NCBI RefSeq assembly: GCF_000715015.1
Contig: NZ_JMIW01000001.1
Location: forward strand, 682,001 to 746,000
DNA length: 64,000 bases
Direction of reading: 5' to 3'
From: Erythrobacter longus
GTDB lineage: Bacteria; Pseudomonadota; Alphaproteobacteria; Sphingomonadales; Sphingomonadaceae
Below the pieces are notes generated by a model, which was not told the origin of the DNA, ran no database searches, and saw only the letters and a list, made by a program, of their open reading frames with translations. This document shows, one piece after another, positions 8,943 to 17,444 of this stretch (positions are counted from its first letter, which is position 1; every line of letters begins with the position of its first letter). Both the position numbers and the translations under genes were made by a program.

Positions 8943-10163
8943 ATGCAAAAAATTCAGGTTAAGAACCCCGTTGTCGAACTCGATGGCGATGAGATGACAA
9001 AAATCATCTGGCAGTGGATCCGCGAGCGGCTGATCCTGCCATATCTCGATATTGATCTGAAGTATTACGATCTCTCTGTCGAAAAACGTGACGAGACAGA
9101 CGACCAGATCACAATCGACGCAGCCAATGCTATCAAAGAGCACGGCGTTGGCGTTAAATGCGCAACCATCACCCCTGATGAAGCGCGCGTTGAAGAATTC
9201 AACCTCAAGAAAATGTGGAAGTCGCCAAACGGCACTATCCGCAACATCCTTGGCGGTGTGGTTTTCCGTGAGCCTATCGTGATCGATAACGTGCCGCGAC
9301 TGGTGCCTGGCTGGACCCACCCGATCGTGGTTGGCCGTCATGCTTTTGGTGACCAATACCGCGCGACGGACACGCTGATCCCAGGCCCAGGCAAACTGCG
9401 CATGGTCTATCACGGCGATGACGGAACTGAGATTGACCTCAACGTCTTCGACTTCCCAAGCGCTGGCATTGCGATGTCGATGTACAACCTCGACGATTCG
9501 ATCCGCGATTTCGCGCGCGCTTCGATGAATTATGGCCTCGACCGCGGTTGGCCAGTGTATCTTTCGACCAAGAACACCATCATGAAGGCCTATGACGGGC
9601 GCTTCAAAGATCTGTTCCAGGAAGTGTTCGACGCCGAATTTGCGGATAAGTTCAAAGAAGCCGGCATCACTTATGAGCACCGCTTGATCGACGACATGGT
9701 CGCATCTGCGCTCAAATGGTCGGGCAAGTTTGTTTGGGCTTGTAAAAACTATGACGGCGACGTTCAGTCTGACACCGTTGCGCAAGGGTTTGGCTCGCTG
9801 GGCCTTATGACTTCCGTTTTGATGACGCCCGATGGCAAAACCATCGAAGCAGAAGCCGCCCACGGCACCGTCACCCGCCACTTCCGCCAGCACGAGCAAG
9901 GCAAGGCGACATCGACCAACCCGATCGCTTCGATCTTCGCGTGGACGCGCGGGCTGATGTATCGCGGCAAGTTCGACGACACACCTGACGTGGTTCGCTT
10001 TGCTGAAACGCTTGAGCGGGTTTGCATTGAGACGGTCGAAAAAGGTCAAATGACCAAGGATTTGGCGCTTCTGATCGGTCCATCGCAAAACTGGCTCACC
10101 ACTGAGCAGTTCTTCGAAGCGATTGTGCAGAACCTCGAACAAGAAATGAAAAGCTGGGCCTAA
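8943..10163 (+). CDS. icd: Isocitrate dehydrogenase, NADP-dependent, homodimeric type
   Basis: A 406-residue cytosolic TCA-cycle enzyme converting isocitrate to 2-oxoglutarate and CO2 with NADP. The start [23 protein letters not shown] and the length match the eukaryote-like homodimeric class common in alphaproteobacteria. Visible signatures are KSPNGTIRN (substrate phosphate-region loop), [15 protein letters not shown], the Mg-binding block [29 protein letters not shown] and [11 protein letters not shown]. The minus-strand ORF of 435 residues opposite it is a codon-bias shadow. Confidence 0.97.
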   Translation: MQKIQVKNPVVELDGDEMTKIIWQWIRERLILPYLDIDLKYYDLSVEKRDETDDQITIDAANAIKEHGVGVKCATITPDEARVEEFNLKKMWKSPNGTIRNILGGVVFREPIVIDNVPRLVPGWTHPIVVGRHAFGDQYRATDTLIPGPGKLRMVYHGDDGTEIDLNVFDFPSAGIAMSMYNLDDSIRDFARASMNYGLDRGWPVYLSTKNTIMKAYDGRFKDLFQEVFDAEFADKFKEAGITYEHRLIDDMVASALKWSGKFVWACKNYDGDVQSDTVAQGFGSLGLMTSVLMTPDGKTIEAEAAHGTVTRHFRQHEQGKATSTNPIASIFAWTRGLMYRGKFDDTPDVVRFAETLERVCIETVEKGQMTKDLALLIGPSQNWLTTEQFFEAIVQNLEQEMKSWA

Positions 10164-10191
10164 CCCACCAAGCATATTCAGAATTTGCTGG

Positions 10192-10230
10192 GGGCGGCTG
10201 GTTGGAACAAGCAGTCGCCCTTAGTCGTTT
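10192..10230 (+). terminator. Possible terminator after icd
   Basis: A 9-bp stem (10192-10200 with 10212-10220, one G-U pair) is followed by TTAGTCGTTTT. The T tract is interrupted, so efficiency is uncertain. Confidence 0.5.
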
Positions 10231-10320
10231 TAACAAGAGTAATCTTCCACACAACGCCGAAGATCGCATCAACGCGGGTGGAAAAAGCCGGCACATTAGG
10301 GACACAACACAGAACAAATC

Positions 10321-11385
10321 ATGGCAGGCGAACTAACTCTCTCTCCCGTGATGCAAGACGCCCTTGTGATCCTTGGATCAGCGGGCATTGTTATCCCTGT
10401 GTTCGCGCGGTTTCGCATCACGCCGATCATCGGTTTCATCCTTATTGGAGTGGCGGTCGGGCCCTTTGGCCTTGGCGCGCTCGTCAATGAAGTTCCATGG
10501 CTGCAATATGTCACCATATCAGAACCGGAACGATTAACCCCCTTTGCCGATTTCGGCATAATTCTGCTGCTGTTTGCAATCGGGTTGGAGTTATCCTTCA
10601 ACCGTCTGTGGCAATTACGAAAGCTGGTGTTTGGCCTTGGTAGCCTAGAACTGCTCATTATCGGCAGCATATCGGCGGCCTTCTTTGGCCAATATTCAGG
10701 CCTCGACACAACCGCAGCGCTCGCCCTTGGTTTTGCCCTCGCCTTTTCCTCCACTGCGATCGTGCTTCCAATATCGGGCACAAAAAGCCCCGTTGGACGC
10801 GCCGCGCTCTCGATGCTTTTGTTCGAAGATATCATGATCGTCCCGATCATCTTCATCCTCGGTGCGCTTGCCCCCAATGCCGCAGGAGGCGGTGTTGAGG
10901 GGATGACAAACACGCTCATCTACGGCGGGCTCGTTATTCTGGTCCTTCTGGTGGCGGGCCGTTTTCTGCTTCCGAGCCTGTTCAGTCAGGCAGCGCGCAC
11001 CAAAAGTCCTGAGCTCTTTTTGGCCGCCACTATGTTGGTGGTCATCGGGGCCAGCCTTGCCACTTCTGCAACCGGCCTGTCCCCGATCGTTGGTGCATTG
11101 ATCGCCGGACTCTTGATCGCCGAGACCGAGTATCACAGCGAAGTTGAAACCATCATGGAGCCTTTCAAGGGCCTCGCGCTGGGTATTTTTCTCATCACCA
11201 TCGGCATGTCGGTCAATCTCCTTGAGATATGGGCCAATGTGGGCGAAATCGCCGCGGCAGTGGTCGGCGTTCTGGTTTTCAAAGCAATTGTCACAGGCAC
11301 TCTTTTGAAAATGATGGGCGCACGCCGCAGCACGGCTGCTGAAACCGGCGTCCTCATGGCGAGCCCGTCACAGAAACCAGCCTGA
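10321..11385 (+). CDS. Kef-type cation:proton antiporter, N-terminal part (frameshifted)
   Basis: The transporter half of a CPA2-family monovalent cation/H+ antiporter. It has roughly eleven hydrophobic segments from residue 10 on, including RITPIIGFILIGVAVGPFG and the acidic LLLFAIGLELSFNRLW helix typical of KefB/KefC/YbaL. The frame ends prematurely at 11383-11385. The family sequence resumes in another frame (ETSLIVLAAATSAL) just before the gene labelled as the C-terminal part. One missing base near 11373 would join them as ...LMASPSQETSLIVL. Either the gene is broken or the sequence has an error. Confidence 0.85.
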   Translation: MAGELTLSPVMQDALVILGSAGIVIPVFARFRITPIIGFILIGVAVGPFGLGALVNEVPWLQYVTISEPERLTPFADFGIILLLFAIGLELSFNRLWQLRKLVFGLGSLELLIIGSISAAFFGQYSGLDTTAALALGFALAFSSTAIVLPISGTKSPVGRAALSMLLFEDIMIVPIIFILGALAPNAAGGGVEGMTNTLIYGGLVILVLLVAGRFLLPSLFSQAARTKSPELFLAATMLVVIGASLATSATGLSPIVGALIAGLLIAETEYHSEVETIMEPFKGLALGIFLITIGMSVNLLEIWANVGEIAAAVVGVLVFKAIVTGTLLKMMGARRSTAAETGVLMASPSQKPA

Positions 11386-11387
11386 TC

Positions 11388-12086
11388 GTGCTTGCTGCTG
11401 CGACAAGCGCTTTGGTCATTGATGCTGAAACCGCCCAATTCTGGCAGATTGTGACCGCAATCGGGCTAACGGTGACACCGCTTCTTGCACGGCTTGGCCG
11501 GGTTATCGCTCGCCGGATTGAGGCAACGCCAGAGCTTCCAGAAGATGATGAGGGTGAGGCACGCACAATCATCATCGGTGGTGGGCGGGTTGGACGCCTG
11601 ATTGCCGATATGCTAACGGAGCATAAACAGCCCTATGTGATCCTAGATTCCGATCCCGACCTGATTGCGGGTGTCAAACGCGCAGGGTACCGTGCGACCT
11701 TTGGTGATGCGGTGCGTGGGGATGCGCTCACAAGGCTGGGCATAGAAACTGCGCCTTCGGTCGTACTCACGATGGACGAACCTGTTCTGGCGCAAAGGTT
11801 GGTTGCGAAGCTTCGCGCTGAGTACCCTGACCTCTTGATCGTCGCCCGTGCCCGCGATACCGATCACGCAGCCCAGCTTTACCGCGCAGGCGCAAGCCAT
11901 GCCGTACCCGAAAACCTTGAAAGCTCGCTGCAGCTATCCGAAGCGGTGCTGGTTGATATTGGTGTTCCCATGGGCCCAGTTATCGCCTCCATCCATGAAA
12001 AGCGCGACCAGTTCCGCGAGAAGCTGGAGATTGACGGCGGACTTAAAGAGCGCCCGAAGCTGCGTACCTCTCGGCTCGAGAGCTGA
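11388..12086 (+). CDS. Kef-type antiporter, C-terminal TrkA-N domain part (frameshifted)
   Basis: Continuation of the antiporter interrupted at about 11373; the frame is open from 11343. It supplies the last membrane helix (FWQIVTAIGLTVTPLLARLG). A complete TrkA-N/RCK nucleotide-binding domain follows, with the Rossmann motif IIIGGGRVGRLIADML, the acidic end of beta-2 (VILDSD) and FGDAVRGDALTRLG. The RCK domain gates transport in response to nucleotides or glutathione adducts in relatives. The GTG at 11388 has no convincing ribosome site, so it is unlikely to be an independent gene. Its stop abuts the convergent gene at 12087. Confidence 0.83.
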   Translation: MLAAATSALVIDAETAQFWQIVTAIGLTVTPLLARLGRVIARRIEATPELPEDDEGEARTIIIGGGRVGRLIADMLTEHKQPYVILDSDPDLIAGVKRAGYRATFGDAVRGDALTRLGIETAPSVVLTMDEPVLAQRLVAKLRAEYPDLLIVARARDTDHAAQLYRAGASHAVPENLESSLQLSEAVLVDIGVPMGPVIASIHEKRDQFREKLEIDGGLKERPKLRTSRLES

Positions 12087-12653
12087 TTATTCGGGCCATT
12101 TGCGCCGAGTCAGTTCAACCTCGAAATCTGAGCTTCCAGCAAAGGTCTTGGTCTCGCCTTCTGCGATTTCAACAGGGAGATTGAGCCACACCATCTCGCT
12201 GCGCATCTCTTCGCAGTCGGGCAAACGGTATTTCCAATATGCCTTCAATCGGAACCGGTAACCCTCGACAAGGTCGACCGGCGCGAGGGTCAAAACGAGT
12301 GCGCTGTTGCGAGACGATATCCGCCGCTGGTCAAAGCCGCAGGCGGGATTAACGTCTTGAAGATCGGTTTCGAGGCGAGCGCCATTGTATTCAGCAAGGT
12401 AGAGCTCGCCGGACCAAAGCACGCGACCACCGCCCTTAACCGACACGAAGAACGCAAAGTCTTGCTGCGCGGTATCGCGCCGCGGCGTATCGGTCAGGAC
12501 GTGGTAATTGGGTATGGCGCGGGGCTGATCACGGTCGCGTGGAGGCTGTGCGTTCGCGCCTGCATAGGCGGGAACTGCGATCAACAGAGCACAAGCAAGC
12601 CCCCGCAAAGGAAAGCTTTGCAGCACCTTCTTATCGGCGCGTAAGCTCGACAC
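12087..12653 (-). CDS. Secreted protein of unknown function, paralogue of upstream gene
   Basis: A 188-residue exported protein with a GTG start that lies within the end of the preceding gene (23-base overlap). The leader (LACALLIAVPAYAGANAQ) is followed by a beta-rich domain: FVSVKGGGRVLWSGELYL, ETDLQDVNPACG, a second Cys in PDCEEM, and a final VELTRR. The same landmarks occur in the upstream protein, so the two are diverged tandem duplicates, probably translationally coupled. No known domain was recognised. The two Cys could form a disulfide. Confidence 0.7.
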   Translation of the reverse strand: MSSLRADKKVLQSFPLRGLACALLIAVPAYAGANAQPPRDRDQPRAIPNYHVLTDTPRRDTAQQDFAFFVSVKGGGRVLWSGELYLAEYNGARLETDLQDVNPACGFDQRRISSRNSALVLTLAPVDLVEGYRFRLKAYWKYRLPDCEEMRSEMVWLNLPVEIAEGETKTFAGSSDFEVELTRRKWPE

Positions 12654-13149
12654 GAAGGCCCCCGTCCCCTTCGATCACGCGGGTTTCGCCTTTGTCCAGT
12701 TCCACCTGGACCTCAAAGCCAGTGGCGAGCGATCCTTGCTCTGCGCACGATGCGGTTGGCCGCGTCCAATTGGTTTCAACGGTGTATCTCGCGCTATTCC
12801 GGCCATACCCCCGGCGAACCTGAAATTCGACCGCATTGCGCCGTTCAGCAAAGCGATCATTCTCTACTGGGCATCCTATGTCGCTGTCCTGCACATCGAT
12901 ACGCACCTGCGCCCGGTTTGATGCCGACATTGCAAGATCGCCTGCCCACAATTCGCGGTTCTGTCCCAAAATGCGGACAGACATGGTGAAAGGCTCAGCT
13001 CGCTGTTGGGCCTCAACTACAGGCGCCTCATCAGGTATTTCCAATACACGTGGCGGGGAGATCGGATCTTGCGCCGCTACGGGCCCTGCCAAAGTAAAGC
13101 AACACGCCCCCACAAATGCCGATGCATACTTGCGCGTCTTAGTCTTCAT
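12631..13149 (-). CDS. Secreted protein of unknown function, tandem paralogue
   Basis: A 172-residue exported protein with a clear signal peptide (SAFVGACCFTLAGPVAAQ). The mature domain has FTMSVRILGQNRELWAGDL, RIDVQDSDIGCP, a second Cys in TASCAEQ and a C-terminal VELTRR. All of these align with the downstream 188-residue protein. The pair forms a two-gene operon just downstream of, and convergent with, the kef gene. The function is unknown. The region before 13245 does not look coding on either strand. Confidence 0.7.
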   Translation of the reverse strand: MKTKTRKYASAFVGACCFTLAGPVAAQDPISPPRVLEIPDEAPVVEAQQRAEPFTMSVRILGQNRELWAGDLAMSASNRAQVRIDVQDSDIGCPVENDRFAERRNAVEFQVRRGYGRNSARYTVETNWTRPTASCAEQGSLATGFEVQVELDKGETRVIEGDGGLRVELTRR

Positions 13150-13244
13150 CTGGCCCGATCCTTCACTTGCATTGAAACGATTTCAAAGAAGTCGGACAGA
13201 AAAGTTGAAAAATCTTGAAATATCGGAGCTTTGTTTAGCCGAGC

Positions 13245-15905
13245 CTAGGCAATAACGGCTTTTACGGCGGCTATTGCATCCGCCGCTTTTGTGACATCTG
13301 GACCACCTCCTTGCGCCATGTCGGGGCGGCCGCCACCACCTTTACCACCAAGCGCCTCAACGCCTGCGCGAACCAGATCGACCGCGCTAAACCGGTCGGT
13401 AAGGTCGTCAGTCACTGCCGCTGCGATACTTGCTTTGCCGTCATTTACCGCAACGATTGCGGCGACACCGGAGCCAAGCCGCTGCTTGGTCTCGTCGAGC
13501 AATGGCCGCAGCTCTTTGGGATCAAGGCCTTCTAAGACCTGTCCGCTGAAGGCGACGCCACTGATCTCTTCGTCTGCTGGACCAGGGGTCTCGAGCCCTG
13601 CTCCACCACCACCGCCCAGCGCTAATGCTTTTTTGGCCTCGGCGAGCTCTTTCTCAAGGCGCTTTCGCTCCTCCATCAAGGCCGTAATCCGACCCGGCAC
13701 TTCCTCAGGGGTTGCGCGAATCACACTGGCCGCAGACTTCAGCGCTTCTTCGCGCGCGACCAGCCATTTGCGTGCTGCTTCACCCGTGAGCGCTTCAATC
13801 CGGCGCACACCAGAAGAAACCGCGCTTTCAGAAATAATGCGAAACAGGCCGATATCGCCGGTCGCTTTCACATGGGTTCCGCCGCACAGTTCAACTGAAT
13901 AGTTGCGACCTGAACCACCCGTGCGGCCCATCGATAGCACCCGAACTTCATCGCCATACTTCTCGCCAAACAGGGCCAAGGCGCCAGCCTCAACCGCATC
14001 ATCGGGGCTCATCAACCTCGTGCTGACATCCTCATTGGCGAGAATTTCCGCGTTCACCTCGGCCTCGATTGAGGCGATTTCTTCCGCTGAAAGAGCCTTG
14101 GGATGCGAGAAATCAAAGCGCAGGCGATCATCGGCGACCAGTGACCCTTTTTGCGTGACATGATCACCCAGTTGGCCGCGCAATGCGGCATGAACAAGGT
14201 GCGTGGCAGAGTGGTTGGCGCGGACCTGATTGCGGCGCGTGATATCCACTTCAAGCTGCACATTGTCACCAACTTTGACCTCTCCTGAGTTCACCTTTGC
14301 GTGGTGCGCGTGAAGGCGACCCAACGGTTTGCTCGTATCGGTAACTTGCGCGGTCAGGCCTTCAGGCGTGCTGATAGTGCCGGTATCACCGGTTTGACCG
14401 CCGCTTTCACCATAGAAAGGCGTCTGGTTGGTCAGGATGACCACCTCATCGCCTGCCGATGCGCTTTGCACTTCTGCGCCATCCTTGACGATTGCAACTA
14501 CACTGCCCTCGCCCGAGGTCGCCGTGTAGCCGGTGAATTCGCTAGCCCCTTCGCGATCGGCAATGTCGAACCAGATTTCGTCTGATGCCGCATCGCCTGA
14601 CCCCTTCCACGCTGCGCGCGCTGCTTCTTTCTGGCGGGTCATTGCCGCGTCAAAGCCTTCCCGGTCAACCGAAATGCCGCGTGCGCGCAGGGCATCTTCG
14701 GTAAGGTCATATGGAAAGCCGTACGTGTCGTAGAGCTTGAACGCGGTCTCGCCATCAAGCCGACCGCCCTCGCCCATATCGCCGGTTTCCTCGTCGAGGA
14801 GTTTCAAGCCCTTATCGAGCGTCCTGCGGAACTGTGTTTCTTCGCGAAGAAGCACCTCCTCAATCAACGCCTGTCCGCGTCCCAGCTCAGGGTAAGCCTG
14901 ACCCATTTCGGTGACGAGCGAAGGCACAAGGCGGTGCATCAAAGGCTCGCCCGCACCCAGCAAATGCGCATGACGCATAGCGCGGCGCATAATCCGGCGC
15001 AGGACATAGCCGCGCCCTTCGTTAGACGGCAGCACTCCATCCGCCATCAGGAAGGAGGTAGAGCGCAAATGGTCTGCGATGACACGGTGGGATGCTGTTG
15101 TGTCGCTAGTGGCTGCAACGCCAGTCAAACCTTCAGATGCAGCGATAAGAGCCTTGAATGTGTCGGTGTCGTAATTGTCGTGAACACCTTGCATAACGGC
15201 TGCGATCCGTTCGAGGCCCATGCCGGTGTCAATCGACGGGCGCGGCAATTCCTTTCGCATGCCGTCGGCCGCTTGATCGAATTGCATGAACACGAGGTTC
15301 CAGATTTCAATAAAGCGGTCGCCGTCTTCATCAGGGCTACCCGGAGGGCCACCCGGAATGTGATCGCCGTGATCGTAGAAAATCTCTGAACACGGGCCGC
15401 ATGGTCCCGTCTCGCCCATGGACCAGAAATTGTCATTGGTTGCGATGCGGATGATGCGATCTTCGGGAAGGCCTGCAATCTTGCGCCACAAATCGAAGGC
15501 TTCGTCGTCTGTGTGATAGACCGTGACCAACAGTTTCTCGGCCGGAATGCCCCATTCGCGGGTCAAAAGAGTCCAAGCGTGCTGAATTGCCTGCTCTTTG
15601 AAATAGTCGCCAAACGAGAAATTGCCGAGCATCTCAAAGAAGGTGTGGTGGCGCGCGGTATAGCCGACATTGTCGAGATCATTGTGCTTACCGCCAGCAC
15701 GCACACATTTTTGTGAAGATGTTGCACGTGGTCCTGGAGGCGTCTCCAAACCCGTAAACACGTTCTTGAATGGCACCATCCCCGCATTCACGAACATAAG
15801 CGTGGGATCATTATAAGGAACGAGCGGCGCACTTGGCACAGCAAGGTGGCCTTCACCTGCAAAGAAGTCGAGAAAGGAGCGACGGATATCGTTTGTTGAA
15901 GTCAT
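13245..15905 (-). CDS. alaS: Alanyl-tRNA synthetase
   Basis: An 886-residue class II synthetase charging tRNA-Ala. The ATG at 15905 ([15 protein letters not shown]) is chosen over a start 17 codons upstream because it matches the family N-terminus. The catalytic core includes [17 protein letters not shown]. The editing domain carries the zinc ligands in [14 protein letters not shown] and [15 protein letters not shown]. The C-terminal C-Ala domain ends with [16 protein letters not shown], a conserved glycine-rich segment. It lies downstream of recA on the same strand, a common arrangement, with a 308-base gap. Confidence 0.97.
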   Translation of the reverse strand: MTSTNDIRRSFLDFFAGEGHLAVPSAPLVPYNDPTLMFVNAGMVPFKNVFTGLETPPGPRATSSQKCVRAGGKHNDLDNVGYTARHHTFFEMLGNFSFGDYFKEQAIQHAWTLLTREWGIPAEKLLVTVYHTDDEAFDLWRKIAGLPEDRIIRIATNDNFWSMGETGPCGPCSEIFYDHGDHIPGGPPGSPDEDGDRFIEIWNLVFMQFDQAADGMRKELPRPSIDTGMGLERIAAVMQGVHDNYDTDTFKALIAASEGLTGVAATSDTTASHRVIADHLRSTSFLMADGVLPSNEGRGYVLRRIMRRAMRHAHLLGAGEPLMHRLVPSLVTEMGQAYPELGRGQALIEEVLLREETQFRRTLDKGLKLLDEETGDMGEGGRLDGETAFKLYDTYGFPYDLTEDALRARGISVDREGFDAAMTRQKEAARAAWKGSGDAASDEIWFDIADREGASEFTGYTATSGEGSVVAIVKDGAEVQSASAGDEVVILTNQTPFYGESGGQTGDTGTISTPEGLTAQVTDTSKPLGRLHAHHAKVNSGEVKVGDNVQLEVDITRRNQVRANHSATHLVHAALRGQLGDHVTQKGSLVADDRLRFDFSHPKALSAEEIASIEAEVNAEILANEDVSTRLMSPDDAVEAGALALFGEKYGDEVRVLSMGRTGGSGRNYSVELCGGTHVKATGDIGLFRIISESAVSSGVRRIEALTGEAARKWLVAREEALKSAASVIRATPEEVPGRITALMEERKRLEKELAEAKKALALGGGGGAGLETPGPADEEISGVAFSGQVLEGLDPKELRPLLDETKQRLGSGVAAIVAVNDGKASIAAAVTDDLTDRFSAVDLVRAGVEALGGKGGGGRPDMAQGGGPDVTKAADAIAAVKAVIA

Positions 15906-16213
15906 GCCTATAGCCGAACCACTGAATGTTGTTGGGCGTGCAGGTAAGCCATGCACTCCGCAGCGACAAGGGAAAGCTCACCTGTGATTTGCGATCAGCG
16001 TAGCCATGTTGCAGCATGGCACGGTCCTTAAGCGCTGCATGACCCCATAGGCAAGCAACGAAAGACCGGCGCAAACCCTAATTCCGCCAATAAAGGAGGA
16101 AGCGATCTGCGCCGGTATTCCATGTTTCCGGGCAGCGACACACTAGGTCTCGCTCTTGTACTGCTCCAAGCCAATCCGAGGCATCAGGAGCGCCCGCTTG
16201 AGGATATGAACTC
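15906..16213. other. recA-alaS intergenic region with long-armed inverted repeat
   Basis: A 308-base gap between recA and alaS, both on the minus strand, that must hold the recA 3' end and the alaS promoter. A perfect 9-bp inverted repeat (16065-16073 and 16108-16116) encloses 34 bases that include CTTCCTCC on the minus strand. It could be a recA terminator with a large loop, or part of an alaS leader. No small gene is convincing here. Confidence 0.4.
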
Positions 16214-17269
16214 TCAGTCCGCGTCCGGACCGGTCATCATTTCCTCGGCGACCTCATCAGTTTTACCGCGGATAGCGGCTTCCAATTTGTCGCAAACTTC
16301 AGGGTTTTCCTTAAGGTAAAGCTTGGAGTTTTCGCGTCCCTGGCCAATTCGCACGCTGTCATAGGAATACCAGCTTCCCGACTTTTCAACGATACCAGCT
16401 TTTACCCCAAGATCGAGAATCTCACCGATTTTGGAGATGCCCTCTCCGTACATGATGTCAAATTCGACCTGTTTGAAGGGCGGGGCAACTTTGTTCTTCA
16501 CCACTTTAACGCGGGTCGAGTTGCCGATCACTTCATCGCGGTCCTTGATCTGACCGGTGCGGCGAATATCAAGGCGAACCGAGGCGTAGAACTTGAGCGC
16601 ATTACCGCCCGTCGTTGTCTCTGGGTTACCGTACATCACGCCAATTTTCATGCGCAATTGGTTGATAAAGATAACCATGCACTTGGAACGGTTGATCGAG
16701 CCGGTGAGCTTGCGCAGCGACTGTGACATCAGACGCGCCTGAAGGCCAACGTGGCTATCGCCCATCTCACCTTCGATTTCTGCGCGCGGCACCAGAGCCG
16801 CAACCGAATCGACTACCAAGATATCAACCGCATTCGAGCGCACCAATGTATCGGTAATCTCAAGCGCCTGCTCGCCTGTATCAGGCTGAGAAATGATCAA
16901 TTCATCAATGTCCACACCAAGTTTTTTGGCATAAACAGGGTCAAGCGCGTGTTCTGCATCAACGAATGCCGCCGTGCCGCCGGCCTTTTGCGCTTCTGCA
17001 ATGCAGTGCAGCGCAAGCGTTGTTTTACCAGAGCTTTCCGGGCCATACACTTCGACAACGCGGCCCTTTGGAAGGCCGCCGATGCCAAGCGCGATGTCGA
17101 GGCCAAGCGAGCCGGTCGAAATCGATTCAACCTGCATCGCCTCTTTCGAGCCGAGCTTCATCGCAGAGCCTTTACCAAAGGCACGATCAATTTGTTGCAG
17201 AGCAGCGTCCAGCGCTTTTTGACGGTCCACGTCTTTTTCCTTGTCTACGAGCTTCAGTTGCGTAGCCAT
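16214..17269 (-). CDS. recA: Recombinase RecA
   Basis: A 351-residue strand-exchange ATPase and coprotease for LexA. The start at 17269 ([20 protein letters not shown]) is favoured because AAGGAG lies 8 bases upstream; the GTG three codons earlier is too close to that site. Visible motifs are Walker [28 protein letters not shown] (Walker B and loop 1), loop 2 around [20 protein letters not shown], and an acidic C-terminus. An alphaproteobacterial LexA box lies about 112 bases upstream. Confidence 0.98.
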   Translation of the reverse strand: MATQLKLVDKEKDVDRQKALDAALQQIDRAFGKGSAMKLGSKEAMQVESISTGSLGLDIALGIGGLPKGRVVEVYGPESSGKTTLALHCIAEAQKAGGTAAFVDAEHALDPVYAKKLGVDIDELIISQPDTGEQALEITDTLVRSNAVDILVVDSVAALVPRAEIEGEMGDSHVGLQARLMSQSLRKLTGSINRSKCMVIFINQLRMKIGVMYGNPETTTGGNALKFYASVRLDIRRTGQIKDRDEVIGNSTRVKVVKNKVAPPFKQVEFDIMYGEGISKIGEILDLGVKAGIVEKSGSWYSYDSVRIGQGRENSKLYLKENPEVCDKLEAAIRGKTDEVAEEMMTGPDAD

Positions 17270-17380
17270 CGCATGCACTCCTTCGCTTGCCTAGGCCGGA
17301 TTACGAACTTTTAACCGGCCTTTTGGGAAAGCACCTTTGCCGCCCCCTGTTGGAAAGCATGTATCGCATTTGTTCTTATG

Positions 17381-17395
17381 GAACAAGAGGGGAAC
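17381..17395 (-). promoter_or_regulatory. LexA (SOS) box upstream of recA
   Basis: GAAC-N7-GAAC on the plus strand, that is GTTC-N7-GTTC reading toward recA. This is the direct-repeat operator recognised by alphaproteobacterial LexA. It ends 112 bases before the recA start, a plausible promoter position. An adjacent GTTCTTATGGAAC palindrome shares its first half-site. Confidence 0.85.
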
Positions 17396-17444
17396 ATAAT
17401 TTTTTTCTTATGGGCCAGTGGCAGGGGGCCTTTGGGAGGTCGCT

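Noticed and set aside
8868-10175. 435-residue minus-strand ORF opposite icd
   Set aside because: It is the shadow of icd: icd is unmistakable on the plus strand, and the antisense product is rich in His/Val/Arg without domain character.
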